DNA of 64,000 nt. Source: Methylococcales bacterium (GTDB lineage: Bacteria > Pseudomonadota > Gammaproteobacteria > Methylococcales > Methylomonadaceae). This document shows, piece by piece, positions 54,904-63,241 of the stretch. The position numbers and the translations under genes were made by a program. The DNA lies in NCBI GenBank assembly GCA_026399015.1, contig JAPLRS010000028.1, positions 1 through 64,000 of the forward strand, in the 5' to 3' direction. Numbering within the stretch: position 1 is the first letter of the stretch; every line of letters starts with the position of its first letter. Below the pieces are notes generated by a model. The model worked only from the letters and a program-made list of their open reading frames with translations, did no database searches and was not told the origin of the DNA.

Positions 54904-55344
54904 ATGATGAAAAACATTATAGGACTACTAACTATTTTAATTTTTATATCTGGTTGCGGAAAAATAATAACGGTACCAATTGATTCAACGCCACTAGTCA
55001 AAGATAAATCAACCTTAATAATTTATACGAGCAAAAATGATAGTAAGTCATGTAGCGCATGTATCAACACTGTTTTTCCAAGTAAATTATCAATTGATAA
55101 TCATTTTGTTGGGCAAATAACTCCAGAAGAACCATTAAAAATTGCAATTGAGCCCGGAAAACATGATTTATATGTTGAATCAGAAAGCGGTGATTACAAT
55201 CAGGTTTTGAGTCATAGATTTGAAAGAAATGAAGTTTATCTTTTAAGGGCTTGGCTTGAGATTAGAGTGCAACCTAAAGAGATTCTAGTAAAACTAGAAG
55301 AGTCTGACAAAATAGATAGTTACCAAGTAAGAAGCCATAAGTAG
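54904..55344 (+). CDS. Putative lipoprotein (146 aa)
   Basis: A 146-residue predicted lipoprotein with lipobox Ile-Ser-Gly-Cys (about residue 18) and a strong ribosome-binding site (AAGGAG) before the ATG at 54904. The mature part carries a CSACIN cysteine pair and a beta-rich segment (KIAIEPGKHDLYVES) like a small Ig-type or carboxypeptidase-regulatory-like fold. The IS5-family element inserted 8 bases after its stop. Confidence 0.65.
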   Translation: MMKNIIGLLTILIFISGCGKIITVPIDSTPLVKDKSTLIIYTSKNDSKSCSACINTVFPSKLSIDNHFVGQITPEEPLKIAIEPGKHDLYVESESGDYNQVLSHRFERNEVYLLRAWLEIRVQPKEILVKLEESDKIDSYQVRSHK

Positions 55345-55351
55345 TTAAATT

Positions 55352-56554
55352 TGAGACCTTTGCACGAAGCCAGTCAAAGTCAGCTATAAATGAGATAATA
55401 CGCACAACATAAATGACTCTCAAAGGTATTTAAATGGCGTGGAAAAATCTAGAACAAACAACACTTGTTGATGCGATGCTGATTGAGCATGCCGCCTTAA
55501 AAGAGCTCGATGACGTCCATGAGTTAATTGATTGGTCTCGTGTAGAAAAGATACTTTCCGGTATACATACCAGTAAGCGAGGAGAAAAAGCCTGGCCACC
55601 CTTGTTGATGTTTAAAGCGCTGTTATTGCAAAGTTGGTATGCCTTAAGTGACCCTGCGTTAGAAAAACAACTGGCACGTGATTTGTTGTTTCGTCGTTTT
55701 ATTGGACTAAGCATCTCGGAGTCAGTCCCCGATCATTCAAAGATCTGGCGTTTTCGTCAATTATTGGAAAAGAAGTATTTAATGCAGTCATTGCTAACGG
55801 CTATCAATGATCAGCTCACTGAGCAAGGCTTATACATCAAGTCAGGTGAAATTAGTATTATCGATGCCAGCGTGATTGAAGCCAAACAATGTCGGCCCAA
55901 TAAAAAGAAAGATGGGAGTTCTACGCAAGATCCAGAAGCGAGTTGGAACGTTAAAGTGGCCTCTGATGGTAAAAGTAAAAGCACCTACGGATATAAAGCG
56001 CATCTCAATGTAGATGAAGACGGGCTTATTAAGGCAATGGATTACACCGCAGGTAATGTTCATGACTCCAACCGATTCACTACGTTACTTCATGGCAATG
56101 AAACGAGCGTTTATGCGGATAGCGCTTATCAGAGCCAGGCTCACAGCGAATGGTTATTAAAACGCGGTATTAAAAATTGTTTGATTAAACGGGCTTATCG
56201 TAACCGACCGTTAACAAAAGAAGATAAGGCATTTAATCAAATACAGTCGCGTATTCGAAGTACAGTAGAGCGCGTCTTTGGTGTGCTTAAACTCCATTAC
56301 ACCATGGGTAAAGCGCGTTACCTTGGCTTAGGTCGAAATCGCACACGCGTAGAAATCATGTGCGTAGCGCATAACATTAAACGCGGGTTATCCATTAAGC
56401 GGGAGAGGTACGCCTAATAAGGCGACACGGGGGTAAATCCCCCCTATTTATGACTATAAATCAGCTTGATTTGTCTGTTTTTCGTCAAAGTAAGTTAAAA
56501 AATGAGATTTAGTCCATTGTATTACAGAGATCACCTAATCAAGCAAAGGTCTCA
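55352..56554 (+). mobile_element. IS5-family insertion sequence
   Basis: The element is 1203 bp. Terminal inverted repeats TGAGACCTTTGC (55352-55363) and GCAAAGGTCTCA (56543-56554) flank an intact transposase. A 3-bp ATT (55349-55351 and 56555-56557) repeats at both sides, or AATTT if the ends are counted from GAGACC; both fit a target duplication. It lies between two small lipoprotein genes and breaks neither. Confidence 0.92.
55434..56417 (+). CDS. IS5-family transposase
   Basis: The 327 residues are full length for an IS5 transposase (DDE). Catalytic Asp residues are visible in SIIDASVIEAK and SVYADSAYQSQ, and the Glu in VERVFGVLKL; the N-terminal dimerisation segment (KALLLQSWYALSDP) is present. 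No frameshift or stop is visible, so the element may be active. Confidence 0.95.
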   Translation: MAWKNLEQTTLVDAMLIEHAALKELDDVHELIDWSRVEKILSGIHTSKRGEKAWPPLLMFKALLLQSWYALSDPALEKQLARDLLFRRFIGLSISESVPDHSKIWRFRQLLEKKYLMQSLLTAINDQLTEQGLYIKSGEISIIDASVIEAKQCRPNKKKDGSSTQDPEASWNVKVASDGKSKSTYGYKAHLNVDEDGLIKAMDYTAGNVHDSNRFTTLLHGNETSVYADSAYQSQAHSEWLLKRGIKNCLIKRAYRNRPLTKEDKAFNQIQSRIRSTVERVFGVLKLHYTMGKARYLGLGRNRTRVEIMCVAHNIKRGLSIKRERYA

Positions 56555-56611
56555 ATTTATATTTATGGCTCGTATATTTTCGATAATTTTTACAATTTAT
56601 TAAGGTTTTTT

Positions 56612-56926
56612 ATGAAAAAATATTTATTAATTTTATTTATCATGTTTATTGCTGGCTGTGCTGTCACAAGAGAGTATGTAGCTACAGGCGGAAGTCGTTC
56701 AGATGGCATAGTTAAACTATCGTATGAGGTAGGATCATATGAAACTGCTCATGTAAACGAACTTCAGGGGTTAAGTCTTGCAAGAAGAAAATGTGCGGGC
56801 TGGGCATATAAAGATGCTGAACCATTAGGGGGAACTACTAGAACTTGTAATGTCCTGGGATTTGGAGATTGTCAATCATGGTTAATAACTAAAGAATATC
56901 AATGCTTAGGTAGTTTAGAAAAATAA
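56612..56926 (+). CDS. YecR-like lipoprotein
   Basis: A 104-residue protein with a lipobox (Ile-Ala-Gly-Cys) after a hydrophobic signal. Its mature part (REYVATGGSRSDGIVKLSYE, CAGWAYKDAEPLGG, CQSWLITKEYQC) matches the YecR-like lipoprotein family of unknown function, often near flagellar or envelope loci. Cysteines in the mature part may form disulfides. Confidence 0.75.
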   Translation: MKKYLLILFIMFIAGCAVTREYVATGGSRSDGIVKLSYEVGSYETAHVNELQGLSLARRKCAGWAYKDAEPLGGTTRTCNVLGFGDCQSWLITKEYQCLGSLEK

Positions 56927-56946
56927 ATTAATATATTGGAGTACTA

Positions 56947-57900
56947 ATGGGCATTTTATTTTGGGCAATTATTTTAGGTATCATCCCCGCGTTTATCGCC
57001 CAAAATAAAGGGCGTGATTTTATTGGGTGGTGGATTTATGGGACTTTATTATTTATTGTCGCTCTTCCTCATTCTTTAATGATGAAAACGAATAGAAATG
57101 AATTAGAGAAAAGATTACTGCAAGAAGATAATAAAAAATGTCCCTATTGTGCTGAAATTATCAAACAAGAAGCAGTGATATGCAGGTACTGTCAAAAAGA
57201 CTTGCCAATCAAAATTATTAATCATACTGAAGAGCCTATAGATTGTCCCATGTCGATTGATAAAGACACTAATGAAGTTGAATTAAATAATCGGGCTGTT
57301 GATGTTGGTGATAATACAATTTTATATATATTGCTTGGGCTGTGCGTTTTATATGTTATTTTTTACACATCAACCGATACTAACGATAAACCATCACAGA
57401 CCAGCACTCCCATCTCTCAACCGGAAATTGTGAACAAACACACAATTCCATTAGCTTGTGATACAACCAGTAAAATAACAGGAATGAAATACGGTATAAC
57501 TGGAGAGGCAATTTATGTCAGAAATGGAGCTGGTGATAGTTTTGATAAGATAATTAATGAAAAAGCCACCAGTGCGCTTAATTCAACCCAATTTATTACC
57601 ATTGATTACTCAACATTAGTGTATGAAGAATGTACTAAGAATGGATGGTCATGGATTCGGGTCGTAGACCCATCATTTCTGGAGGAGTCACACAAGGGCT
57701 GGGTCGAAAGCAAGTTTCTTATAAAATTTCAAGAAGTTGATAGGCATGAATCCACAGGAATAGATGAGGTTGAAAAGAATTATTCAAATATCACCGGAAC
57801 TAATTGTGCTGAAATTACGGTATCTGAAAGTAATAATACGATGAGTATGCAACAAGCAAAGATGGCTTGTATGACTATTAATAATTATTTACATAAATGA
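56947..57900 (+). CDS. Membrane protein with zinc ribbon and SH3-like domain
   Basis: The 317-residue protein has two N-terminal spans (about 3-20 and 30-47), a zinc ribbon with CPYCAEIIKQEAVICRYCQ (about 66-84), another span (about 124-140) and a C-terminal SH3-like domain (about 185-265, ATGEAIYVRNGAG-like, WSWIRVV). The zinc ribbon plus SH3 suggests an envelope sensor or wall-binding role; neither is proven. It follows the YecR-like gene by 20 bases. Confidence 0.7.
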   Translation: MGILFWAIILGIIPAFIAQNKGRDFIGWWIYGTLLFIVALPHSLMMKTNRNELEKRLLQEDNKKCPYCAEIIKQEAVICRYCQKDLPIKIINHTEEPIDCPMSIDKDTNEVELNNRAVDVGDNTILYILLGLCVLYVIFYTSTDTNDKPSQTSTPISQPEIVNKHTIPLACDTTSKITGMKYGITGEAIYVRNGAGDSFDKIINEKATSALNSTQFITIDYSTLVYEECTKNGWSWIRVVDPSFLEESHKGWVESKFLIKFQEVDRHESTGIDEVEKNYSNITGTNCAEITVSESNNTMSMQQAKMACMTINNYLHK

Positions 57901-57913
57901 GTTTTCTAGCGTT

Positions 57914-57948
57914 TGTTAATCAGCATCTATTTTCTTCTAATTCAGCGC
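57914..57948 (-). repeat. Dispersed repeat family 2, inverted copy D2
   Basis: Inverted relative to 58011-58055: TAGATGCTGATTAAC against TAGATGCTGGTTGAC (13 of 15 identical), with GCGCTGAATT at its other end. Together the two bracket about 60 bp, like a very small MITE. Confidence 0.5.
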
Positions 57949-58010
57949 TTATATTGTCAGCCATAAAATTATAAAACATCCAAAATAACAATACATACTG
58001 GTATACCTGA

Positions 58011-58055
58011 ACGCTGTTTCTCGGAAGAAATTGGCAAGTATTAGATGCTGGTTGA
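58011..58055 (+). repeat. Dispersed repeat family 2, copy D1
   Basis: Runs from ACGCTG to GTTGA through TGGCAAGTATT and TAGATGCTG. Similar to 51979-52024 in the same orientation and to the inverted copy at 57914-57948. Confidence 0.55.
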
Positions 58056-58209
58056 CAGAATAAAGCTATATATCGTCGCACTAAATTTAAAGCCTAATTA
58101 CCAGTTGTTAGACTTCTATTTTTGCCTATAGGTGCCCCGATGGAGGATTTAAAAATAATAGGGTATAGGGGAGTAAATCAATCAAATAAAATCTATCTGG
58201 TAGTAATAA

Positions 58210-58329
58210 TTAATTATCGTCTACGATATTTTTTTTAGTTTTAGGGAATTGACTTGGGAACAAAAACCGTAAAATTGCTCTTAAGGTGACAAAAAAGATG
58301 AGTAAAAAGATTAGAGCTATTAGGTGCAT
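58210..58329 (-). CDS. Small membrane protein (39 aa), not in the usual size range
   Basis: An open frame of 39 residues that a length cut-off would miss. ATG 58329 is preceded by AAGGAA at a normal spacing. It begins with a hydrophobic stretch (LIALIFLLIFFVTL) suited to one membrane span, then a basic segment (RAILRFLF), and a soluble tail ending in DDN. Small membrane proteins of this kind often bind larger membrane complexes. Nothing else in the 611-bp gap (57901-58511) codes convincingly. Confidence 0.5.
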   Translation of the reverse strand: MHLIALIFLLIFFVTLRAILRFLFPSQFPKTKKNIVDDN

Positions 58330-58472
58330 TACGTTCCTTATTTGTAGTTATGTTTGATATTTTTTATATTAAAACTGGGTAATACCGGTTTTCTACGCTC
58401 AATTTTTACTTTTTATTGCGGGTTTTTATTTTAAATTGCGCTACCAGTGCGCCATGAAGAAACTTTAGACAT

Positions 58473-58504
58473 AAAAAAGGCCTAGATTTTACTCTAAGCC
58501 TTTG
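58473..58504 (-). terminator. Terminator of tRNA-Lys
   Basis: Minus-strand stem AAAGGCTTAGAG with CTAGGCCTTT and a run of T's, 8 bases beyond the tRNA. Confidence 0.8.
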
Positions 58505-58511
58505 AAATTAT

Positions 58512-58587
58512 TGGTGGGACGTCCGAGGCTCGAACTCGGGACCCAAAGATTAAGAGTCTTCTGCTCTACCAACTGAGCTAACATCCC
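58512..58587 (-). tRNA. tRNA-Lys(CUU)
   Basis: The 76 bases fold as a tRNA: acceptor GGGAUGU with ACGUCCC, D arm AGCUCAGUUGGUAGAGC, anticodon loop CUCUUAA (anticodon CUU, Lys AAG), TψC arm GAGUUCGAGCC and an encoded CCA. Confidence 0.97.
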
Positions 58588-58686
58588 AATAAAGCAAAAT
58601 TATACAATATTTTCTGGTCTCGTGCTTCTAGAATTAGGCACTCCTGACAATTAACCTCGTTAAATAAGCCAAATTTTAACTAAACA

Positions 58687-59253
58687 TCACTTAAATTCGA
58701 GCAACACCTCGGGTAAAAAGAACTCACTCACCAACATGTGTTTGTTGGCGATGCTATACACAGTTCGCCTACCCCAGATGGGTTCTTTTATGGGTACTTG
58801 ATCTAAAACAGTAGACTTCCAAGTTGGTAATTGTACTAGTGCCACATCCATGGCGATGCGCTCAAGTTTTGGGTAAGAAAATATAATCTCCCCTAATGGC
58901 CGACTGCCTAATTTAGACAAATTACTTTTTGCCGTTTTAACCGTAGTCGTTGGTATTACTGTTCTGGCTAAGATTAACGGCGTACCTTTAACATGCAACA
59001 ATACTTCTCGGGTTAACACAAACTCATGCTTAGGAATATCTAATAATCGGTGTTCGGTTAAATAAGGTGTTTTCCAACACTGTAACAATACCTTAACCGC
59101 CACACCCGAACCATAAAAATTCCGCAAACGCTGTGTTAAAGAACCAGACTCATAAGTCCAAGACTGAACAGCGACAGGCAATTTACGTCTTATACCTTGC
59201 CGATTTTCTAACCAGAGGGGCTCTTGATTAAATAAAACACTTTTTGTAGTCAA
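58687..59253 (-). CDS. ubiC: Chorismate--pyruvate lyase
   Basis: UbiC makes 4-hydroxybenzoate, the first committed precursor of ubiquinone. The 188-residue protein has the family blocks SLTQRLRNFYG, TEHRLLDIPKHEFVLTREVLL and WGRRTVYSIANKHMLVSEFFL. The start is TTG at 59253, seven bases after the recG stop, so it is coupled to recG. Proximity to ispB elsewhere in the window fits ubiquinone supply. Confidence 0.92.
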   Translation of the reverse strand: MTTKSVLFNQEPLWLENRQGIRRKLPVAVQSWTYESGSLTQRLRNFYGSGVAVKVLLQCWKTPYLTEHRLLDIPKHEFVLTREVLLHVKGTPLILARTVIPTTTVKTAKSNLSKLGSRPLGEIIFSYPKLERIAMDVALVQLPTWKSTVLDQVPIKEPIWGRRTVYSIANKHMLVSEFFLPEVLLEFK

Positions 59254-59259
59254 GCTAAA

Positions 59260-61347
59260 CTAAACCTCTGCATAATCTGTCGAAGCACCCAACCACCGAT
59301 CACACAAGGGTTGTATGACCTGCGGGGCATGCTTAAAAATTTGTTCACCAATACTTGGCATAGTATCTAATAAATCCGCATCTCTAGCCAAATCCGCCAC
59401 TCTAAAATTAATAGCACCGGTTTGCCGAGTTCCCATCACTTCGCCGGGACCGCGCAATTCTAAATCTTTTTCGGCAATAATAAAGCCATCATTACTATCG
59501 CGCAGTATGCCTAAACGCTGCCTAGCCACATCAGACAAAGGTGTTTGGTACATTAACAAACAATAACTATCGCCCTCACCTCGCCCTACCCGACCGCGTA
59601 ATTGATGTAATTGCGATAAACCCAAGCGCTCTGGATTCTCAATCACCATTAGGCCCGCATTAGGCACGTCAACACCTACTTCTATAACTGTAGTAGCAAC
59701 TAATAAATCTATTTGATGATTTTTAAACGCCTGCATCACTGTATCTTTATCAGCACTTTTCATTCGACCATGAATTAAAGCCACGCGCACATTAGGCAAG
59801 GCTAAGCTTAAAAATTCAGCGGTTTTTTCTGCGGCTTCACACTCTAAAACTTCAGATTCTTCAATTAAGGTACACACCCAATATACCTGCCGAGCTTTAT
59901 CAACCCAACTGTTAATTCTATCAATCACATCTGCTCGGCGTTCGGCAGGAATAACACTCGTCACAATAGGCTTTCTGCCCGGAGGCAATTCATCAATAAT
60001 AGACACATCTAAATCAGAATATTGCAACATAGCTAAAGTTCTAGGAATCGGTGTAGCGGTCATCACTAATTGATGCGGGCGCACATTACCTTGCTGACCT
60101 TTTTCTCTTAAGGCCATACGCTGATTAACCCCAAAGCGATGCTGTTCATCAATAATGATGAGGCCTAGGTGTTTAAAATTTACACTTTCTTGAAATAAGG
60201 CATGCGTACCAATGATGATACCTACTCTCCCTGCTTCTAAACCTTGTAAAACTTCTTTACGCGCTTTACCTTTGATCTGCCCCGTTAAAAATGCAACTTG
60301 TGTATTAAACCCAGAAAACCAAAGACTAAAATTCCGCATATGCTGTTCAGCCAATAACTCTGTCGGCGCCATGACTGCCACTTGATAGCCAGCGGAAATG
60401 GCTAATAATGCGGCATAAGCAGATACAATTGTCTTACCAGATCCCACATCGCCCTGCACTAAGCGCATCATAGGATTTTGCGCCCTACAATCTTCGGTAA
60501 TTTCTTTAATTACTCGCTGCTGAGCACCCGTCAATTTAAACGGCAAACTGTTTAAAAACTGCTCAATTAATACCTGCTGTTGACTCTCTACAAATCGAGG
60601 TGCTTGCCATTGTCTGGCTTTATTTCTACTAATACGCAAACTAAGATGGTGTACTAACAACTCTTCAAAGGCTAAACGCTTAAGAGCCGGCACACTGCCA
60701 TTCTGTATAGCTTCTATTGATATAGCCTCATCAGGGGCGTGCAAGGTGTTAATAGCCTCTGCAAGAGACGGATAGTTATAGCGTTTTAAAATAGGCTCAG
60801 GAATCCATTCCACCAATAATTGTGGATTCTGCTGACATAAATTAATAGCTTGTTTAACGATTTTTCTTAAGGCCGTTTGACCAATACCTTCTGTTAAGGG
60901 ATAAACAGGGGTTAAGCGGGGTTCCGTAATATCTGCATCCGGATTAGTTATAATTCGATAATCCGGATGTAACATTTCTAAGCCACTAAAGCCCTGACGC
61001 ACTTCGGCGAAACAACTAATTAAAGTGCCCGGCTTAAATAAGTTATGTTGATGGGCATTAAAATGAAAAAATCGCACCGATAGCGCACCGGTATCGTCTG
61101 CAATTCTACAGATCAAGCTTTTCCTACCTCTAGGCAGCACATCAACAAACTCCACCCGGCCGCAAATTAAAGCATGCATACCCACACGCAAGTCAGCAAT
61201 AGAATAAACCCGGGTTCTATCTTCGTAACGAAGCGGCAAATGAAAAATCAGATCACTAATAACCCGAATACCTAGCTTCTCAAGACGGTTTAAAGTCTGG
61301 GCTCCAACGCCTGATAACTGACTGACTGACTGGTTAAGTTCATTCAC
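59260..61347 (-). CDS. recG: ATP-dependent DNA helicase RecG
   Basis: RecG remodels stalled forks and Holliday junctions. The 695 residues contain the wedge/OB domain (about 60-150), Walker A GDVGSGKT, the DEQHRF box, and the helicase C-terminal ATTVIEVGVDVPNA with QLHQLRGRVGRG. It uses GTG at 61347. It follows ridA and precedes ubiC. Confidence 0.97.
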   Translation of the reverse strand: MNELNQSVSQLSGVGAQTLNRLEKLGIRVISDLIFHLPLRYEDRTRVYSIADLRVGMHALICGRVEFVDVLPRGRKSLICRIADDTGALSVRFFHFNAHQHNLFKPGTLISCFAEVRQGFSGLEMLHPDYRIITNPDADITEPRLTPVYPLTEGIGQTALRKIVKQAINLCQQNPQLLVEWIPEPILKRYNYPSLAEAINTLHAPDEAISIEAIQNGSVPALKRLAFEELLVHHLSLRISRNKARQWQAPRFVESQQQVLIEQFLNSLPFKLTGAQQRVIKEITEDCRAQNPMMRLVQGDVGSGKTIVSAYAALLAISAGYQVAVMAPTELLAEQHMRNFSLWFSGFNTQVAFLTGQIKGKARKEVLQGLEAGRVGIIIGTHALFQESVNFKHLGLIIIDEQHRFGVNQRMALREKGQQGNVRPHQLVMTATPIPRTLAMLQYSDLDVSIIDELPPGRKPIVTSVIPAERRADVIDRINSWVDKARQVYWVCTLIEESEVLECEAAEKTAEFLSLALPNVRVALIHGRMKSADKDTVMQAFKNHQIDLLVATTVIEVGVDVPNAGLMVIENPERLGLSQLHQLRGRVGRGEGDSYCLLMYQTPLSDVARQRLGILRDSNDGFIIAEKDLELRGPGEVMGTRQTGAINFRVADLARDADLLDTMPSIGEQIFKHAPQVIQPLCDRWLGASTDYAEV

Positions 61348-61379
61348 ATTAAAGTCACTCAGTGGGCTAATAACATCAA

Positions 61380-61781
61380 CTAACAGGCCGGATATTCTTG
61401 ATCAGGTAGTTGCAAAATACCATCCATTTCAACGCCGACATTTTTAGGTAAAGCTGCCACACCAATAGCCGCCCTAGCGGGATAAGGCGCTTGGAAGTAT
61501 TGCCCCATAATTTCGTTAACGATAGGAAAATGTGATAAGTCCGTTAAAAATACATTGAGCTTAACAATATCAGCTAACTCGCCACCGGCTGCTTCTGAGA
61601 CTGCTTTTAAATTATCAAAAACCTGCACAATTTGCGCCGTAATATCACCTTCAACAACCGTCATAGTTTCCGGCACTAAAGGAATTTGTCCAGAAAGATA
61701 AACTGTTTTACCCACTTTAACCGCTTGCGAATAAGTGCCTATGGCTGCTGGTGCTTTACTTGTGTGAATTATTTCTTTCAT
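61380..61781 (-). CDS. ridA: RidA family deaminase
   Basis: RidA hydrolyses reactive enamine/imine intermediates such as 2-aminoacrylate. The 133-residue product, started at ATG 61781 ([19 protein letters not shown]), has the catalytic Arg in [13 protein letters not shown] and the SGQIPL strand. A longer frame from 61847 has no family support. It is the first gene of the ridA-recG-ubiC unit. Confidence 0.95.
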   Translation of the reverse strand: MKEIIHTSKAPAAIGTYSQAVKVGKTVYLSGQIPLVPETMTVVEGDITAQIVQVFDNLKAVSEAAGGELADIVKLNVFLTDLSHFPIVNEIMGQYFQAPYPARAAIGVAALPKNVGVEMDGILQLPDQEYPAC

Positions 61782-61875
61782 AGTCAATTTCCAAAATGAG
61801 TAGGTCGCCATTATAATTATTTTTATAAAACAAAGCCGAACTAACATACGACCTTATAAGTTAAAATCCTCACCT

Positions 61876-62766
61876 ATGCGTATATTATTAACTTATATCA
61901 GCGTTATTCTGCTTTGGTCCACCACCCCTCTAGCTATTAAATGGAGTGGTGAGGGTGCAGGCTTTTTATTTGGTGTGACATCCAGAATGACGCTTGGCAC
62001 TATTTGCCTGCTGTTATTTGTGGCCTTAACCAGAAAAGCTTTACCCTTACATCGTAAAGCCCTACTCACCTATGGCGCTGTTGCCTTACAAATATACGGC
62101 GCAATGTTACCCACTTATTGGGCTGCGCAATTTTTACCCTCCGGATGGATTTCTGTTGTCTCAGGGATCACGCCATTAATGACAGCTTTATTATCCGCCA
62201 TCTTTCTTGGAGAACGCAGCTTAACCTTAGGTAAACTATTTGCGTATAGTTTGGGTATTGGTGGATTAAGCATTATCTTTGGATCGGCTTTACAAATAAG
62301 TATCCATGCCGCTTTTGGTATTGGCGCTTTACTGCTTTCTACTGTTTTTCAGGCAAGTAGCTCAGTTAGCATAAAACGCATTAATGCTAAATTACCTGCT
62401 TTAATACAAGTGATGGGAGGACTATTAATTGCGACGCCGCTGTATATCATCACGTGGGCAATTGTTGAGGATGCCCAACTTCCTAATTCTTTATCTATTA
62501 CGGCTTTAGCATCCATTCTATACTTAGGCATTATCGCCACGACACTAGGATTCATCTTTTACTATTACTTACTGACCCACTTAACGGCCACGCGTGTTTC
62601 ATTAATTAACTTAATTTCGCCAGTTCTTGCCTTACTAGTGGGGCATTTTGTTAACCATGAACTACTCACCATCAAAATTTTATTTGGCACACTGTTGATT
62701 ATTTCAGCACTGTTTATTCATGAAATTATCGAACGATTACCGACATTTAAGTCCAAGCGTAAATAA
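61876..62766 (+). CDS. EamA/DMT family transporter
   Basis: The 296-residue protein has ten predicted spans in two EamA repeats: first about 4-135 (ISVILLWSTTPLAIKW, VVSGITPLMTALLSAIF), second about 145-280 (STVFQASSSVSIKRIN, LISPVLALLVGHFVN). Members export amino acids or metabolites; the substrate is not predictable. Divergent from ridA. Confidence 0.9.
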   Translation: MRILLTYISVILLWSTTPLAIKWSGEGAGFLFGVTSRMTLGTICLLLFVALTRKALPLHRKALLTYGAVALQIYGAMLPTYWAAQFLPSGWISVVSGITPLMTALLSAIFLGERSLTLGKLFAYSLGIGGLSIIFGSALQISIHAAFGIGALLLSTVFQASSSVSIKRINAKLPALIQVMGGLLIATPLYIITWAIVEDAQLPNSLSITALASILYLGIIATTLGFIFYYYLLTHLTATRVSLINLISPVLALLVGHFVNHELLTIKILFGTLLIISALFIHEIIERLPTFKSKRK

Positions 62767-62835
62767 TCAATACCTGCTTAAACGCATAGAAAATCTGTTA
62801 GATAAAAAATATTAGAAATTTATTGAAAATCTTCT

Positions 62836-62865
62836 TTGCCCAAGTTGCATTTTTAGTGCTACTAT
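62836..62865 (+). promoter_or_regulatory. Candidate csp promoter
   Basis: TTGCCC (62836-62841) and TACTAT (62860-62865) with an 18-bp spacer, giving a leader of about 90 bases before the csp start. A moderate match only. Confidence 0.35.
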
Positions 62866-62866
62866 T

Positions 62867-62940
62867 AAGCCGCAGTTAAGTTAAGGCGGCTTCTTTATGG
62901 GGGCTGGTATTTGTAAAGCCAACATAAATTGGCGTTTTTT
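62867..62940 (+). promoter_or_regulatory. Hairpin-rich csp leader with terminator-like stem
   Basis: Two stems occur before the start codon: AAGCCGC with GCGGCTT (62867-62892), and GCCAA-CATAAA-TTGGC (62918-62933) followed by six T's (62935-62940), which looks like an intrinsic terminator 20 bp upstream of the ATG. CspA-family mRNAs often have regulated leaders; this one might use attenuation. Confidence 0.45.
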
Positions 62941-62959
62941 CTAAAGTTAAGAGTGTATT

Positions 62960-63169
62960 ATGTCTGATCAAGTTGTAGGTACCGTTAAGTGGTTCAATGA
63001 TGAAAAAGGTTTTGGTTTTATTGAACAAGAAGGTGGAAAAGATGTATTTGTTCACCACAGTGCAATTAACGGATCTGGACGCAAAACATTGCGTGAAGGC
63101 CAAAAAGTAACAATGGAAGTAACTCAAGGTCAAAAAGGCCCACAAGCTGAGAATGTAACGCCTGCGTAA
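62960..63169 (+). CDS. Cold-shock protein (CspA family)
   Basis: A 69-residue nucleic-acid-binding protein with both RNA-binding motifs: RNP1 KGFGFI and RNP2 VFVHH, with the usual start [13 protein letters not shown]. It chaperones RNA and can antiterminate transcription. A strong ATG follows a leader containing two hairpins. It converges on rlmG across a long hairpin. Confidence 0.96.
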   Translation: MSDQVVGTVKWFNDEKGFGFIEQEGGKDVFVHHSAINGSGRKTLREGQKVTMEVTQGQKGPQAENVTPA

Positions 63170-63184
63170 TAGTCTCAAGTAATC

Positions 63185-63216
63185 GTTTCCTAAAGACCTA
63201 GCGGTTTTTAGGAAAC
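63185..63216. terminator. Strong hairpin between csp and rlmG
   Basis: GTTTCCTAAA (63185-63194) pairs with TTTAGGAAAC (63207-63216), extending inward through ACC/GGT. It separates convergent genes but lacks a T-run. Confidence 0.6.
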
Positions 63217-63241
63217 ACCATCGCTATTCCAACATTTTCTT

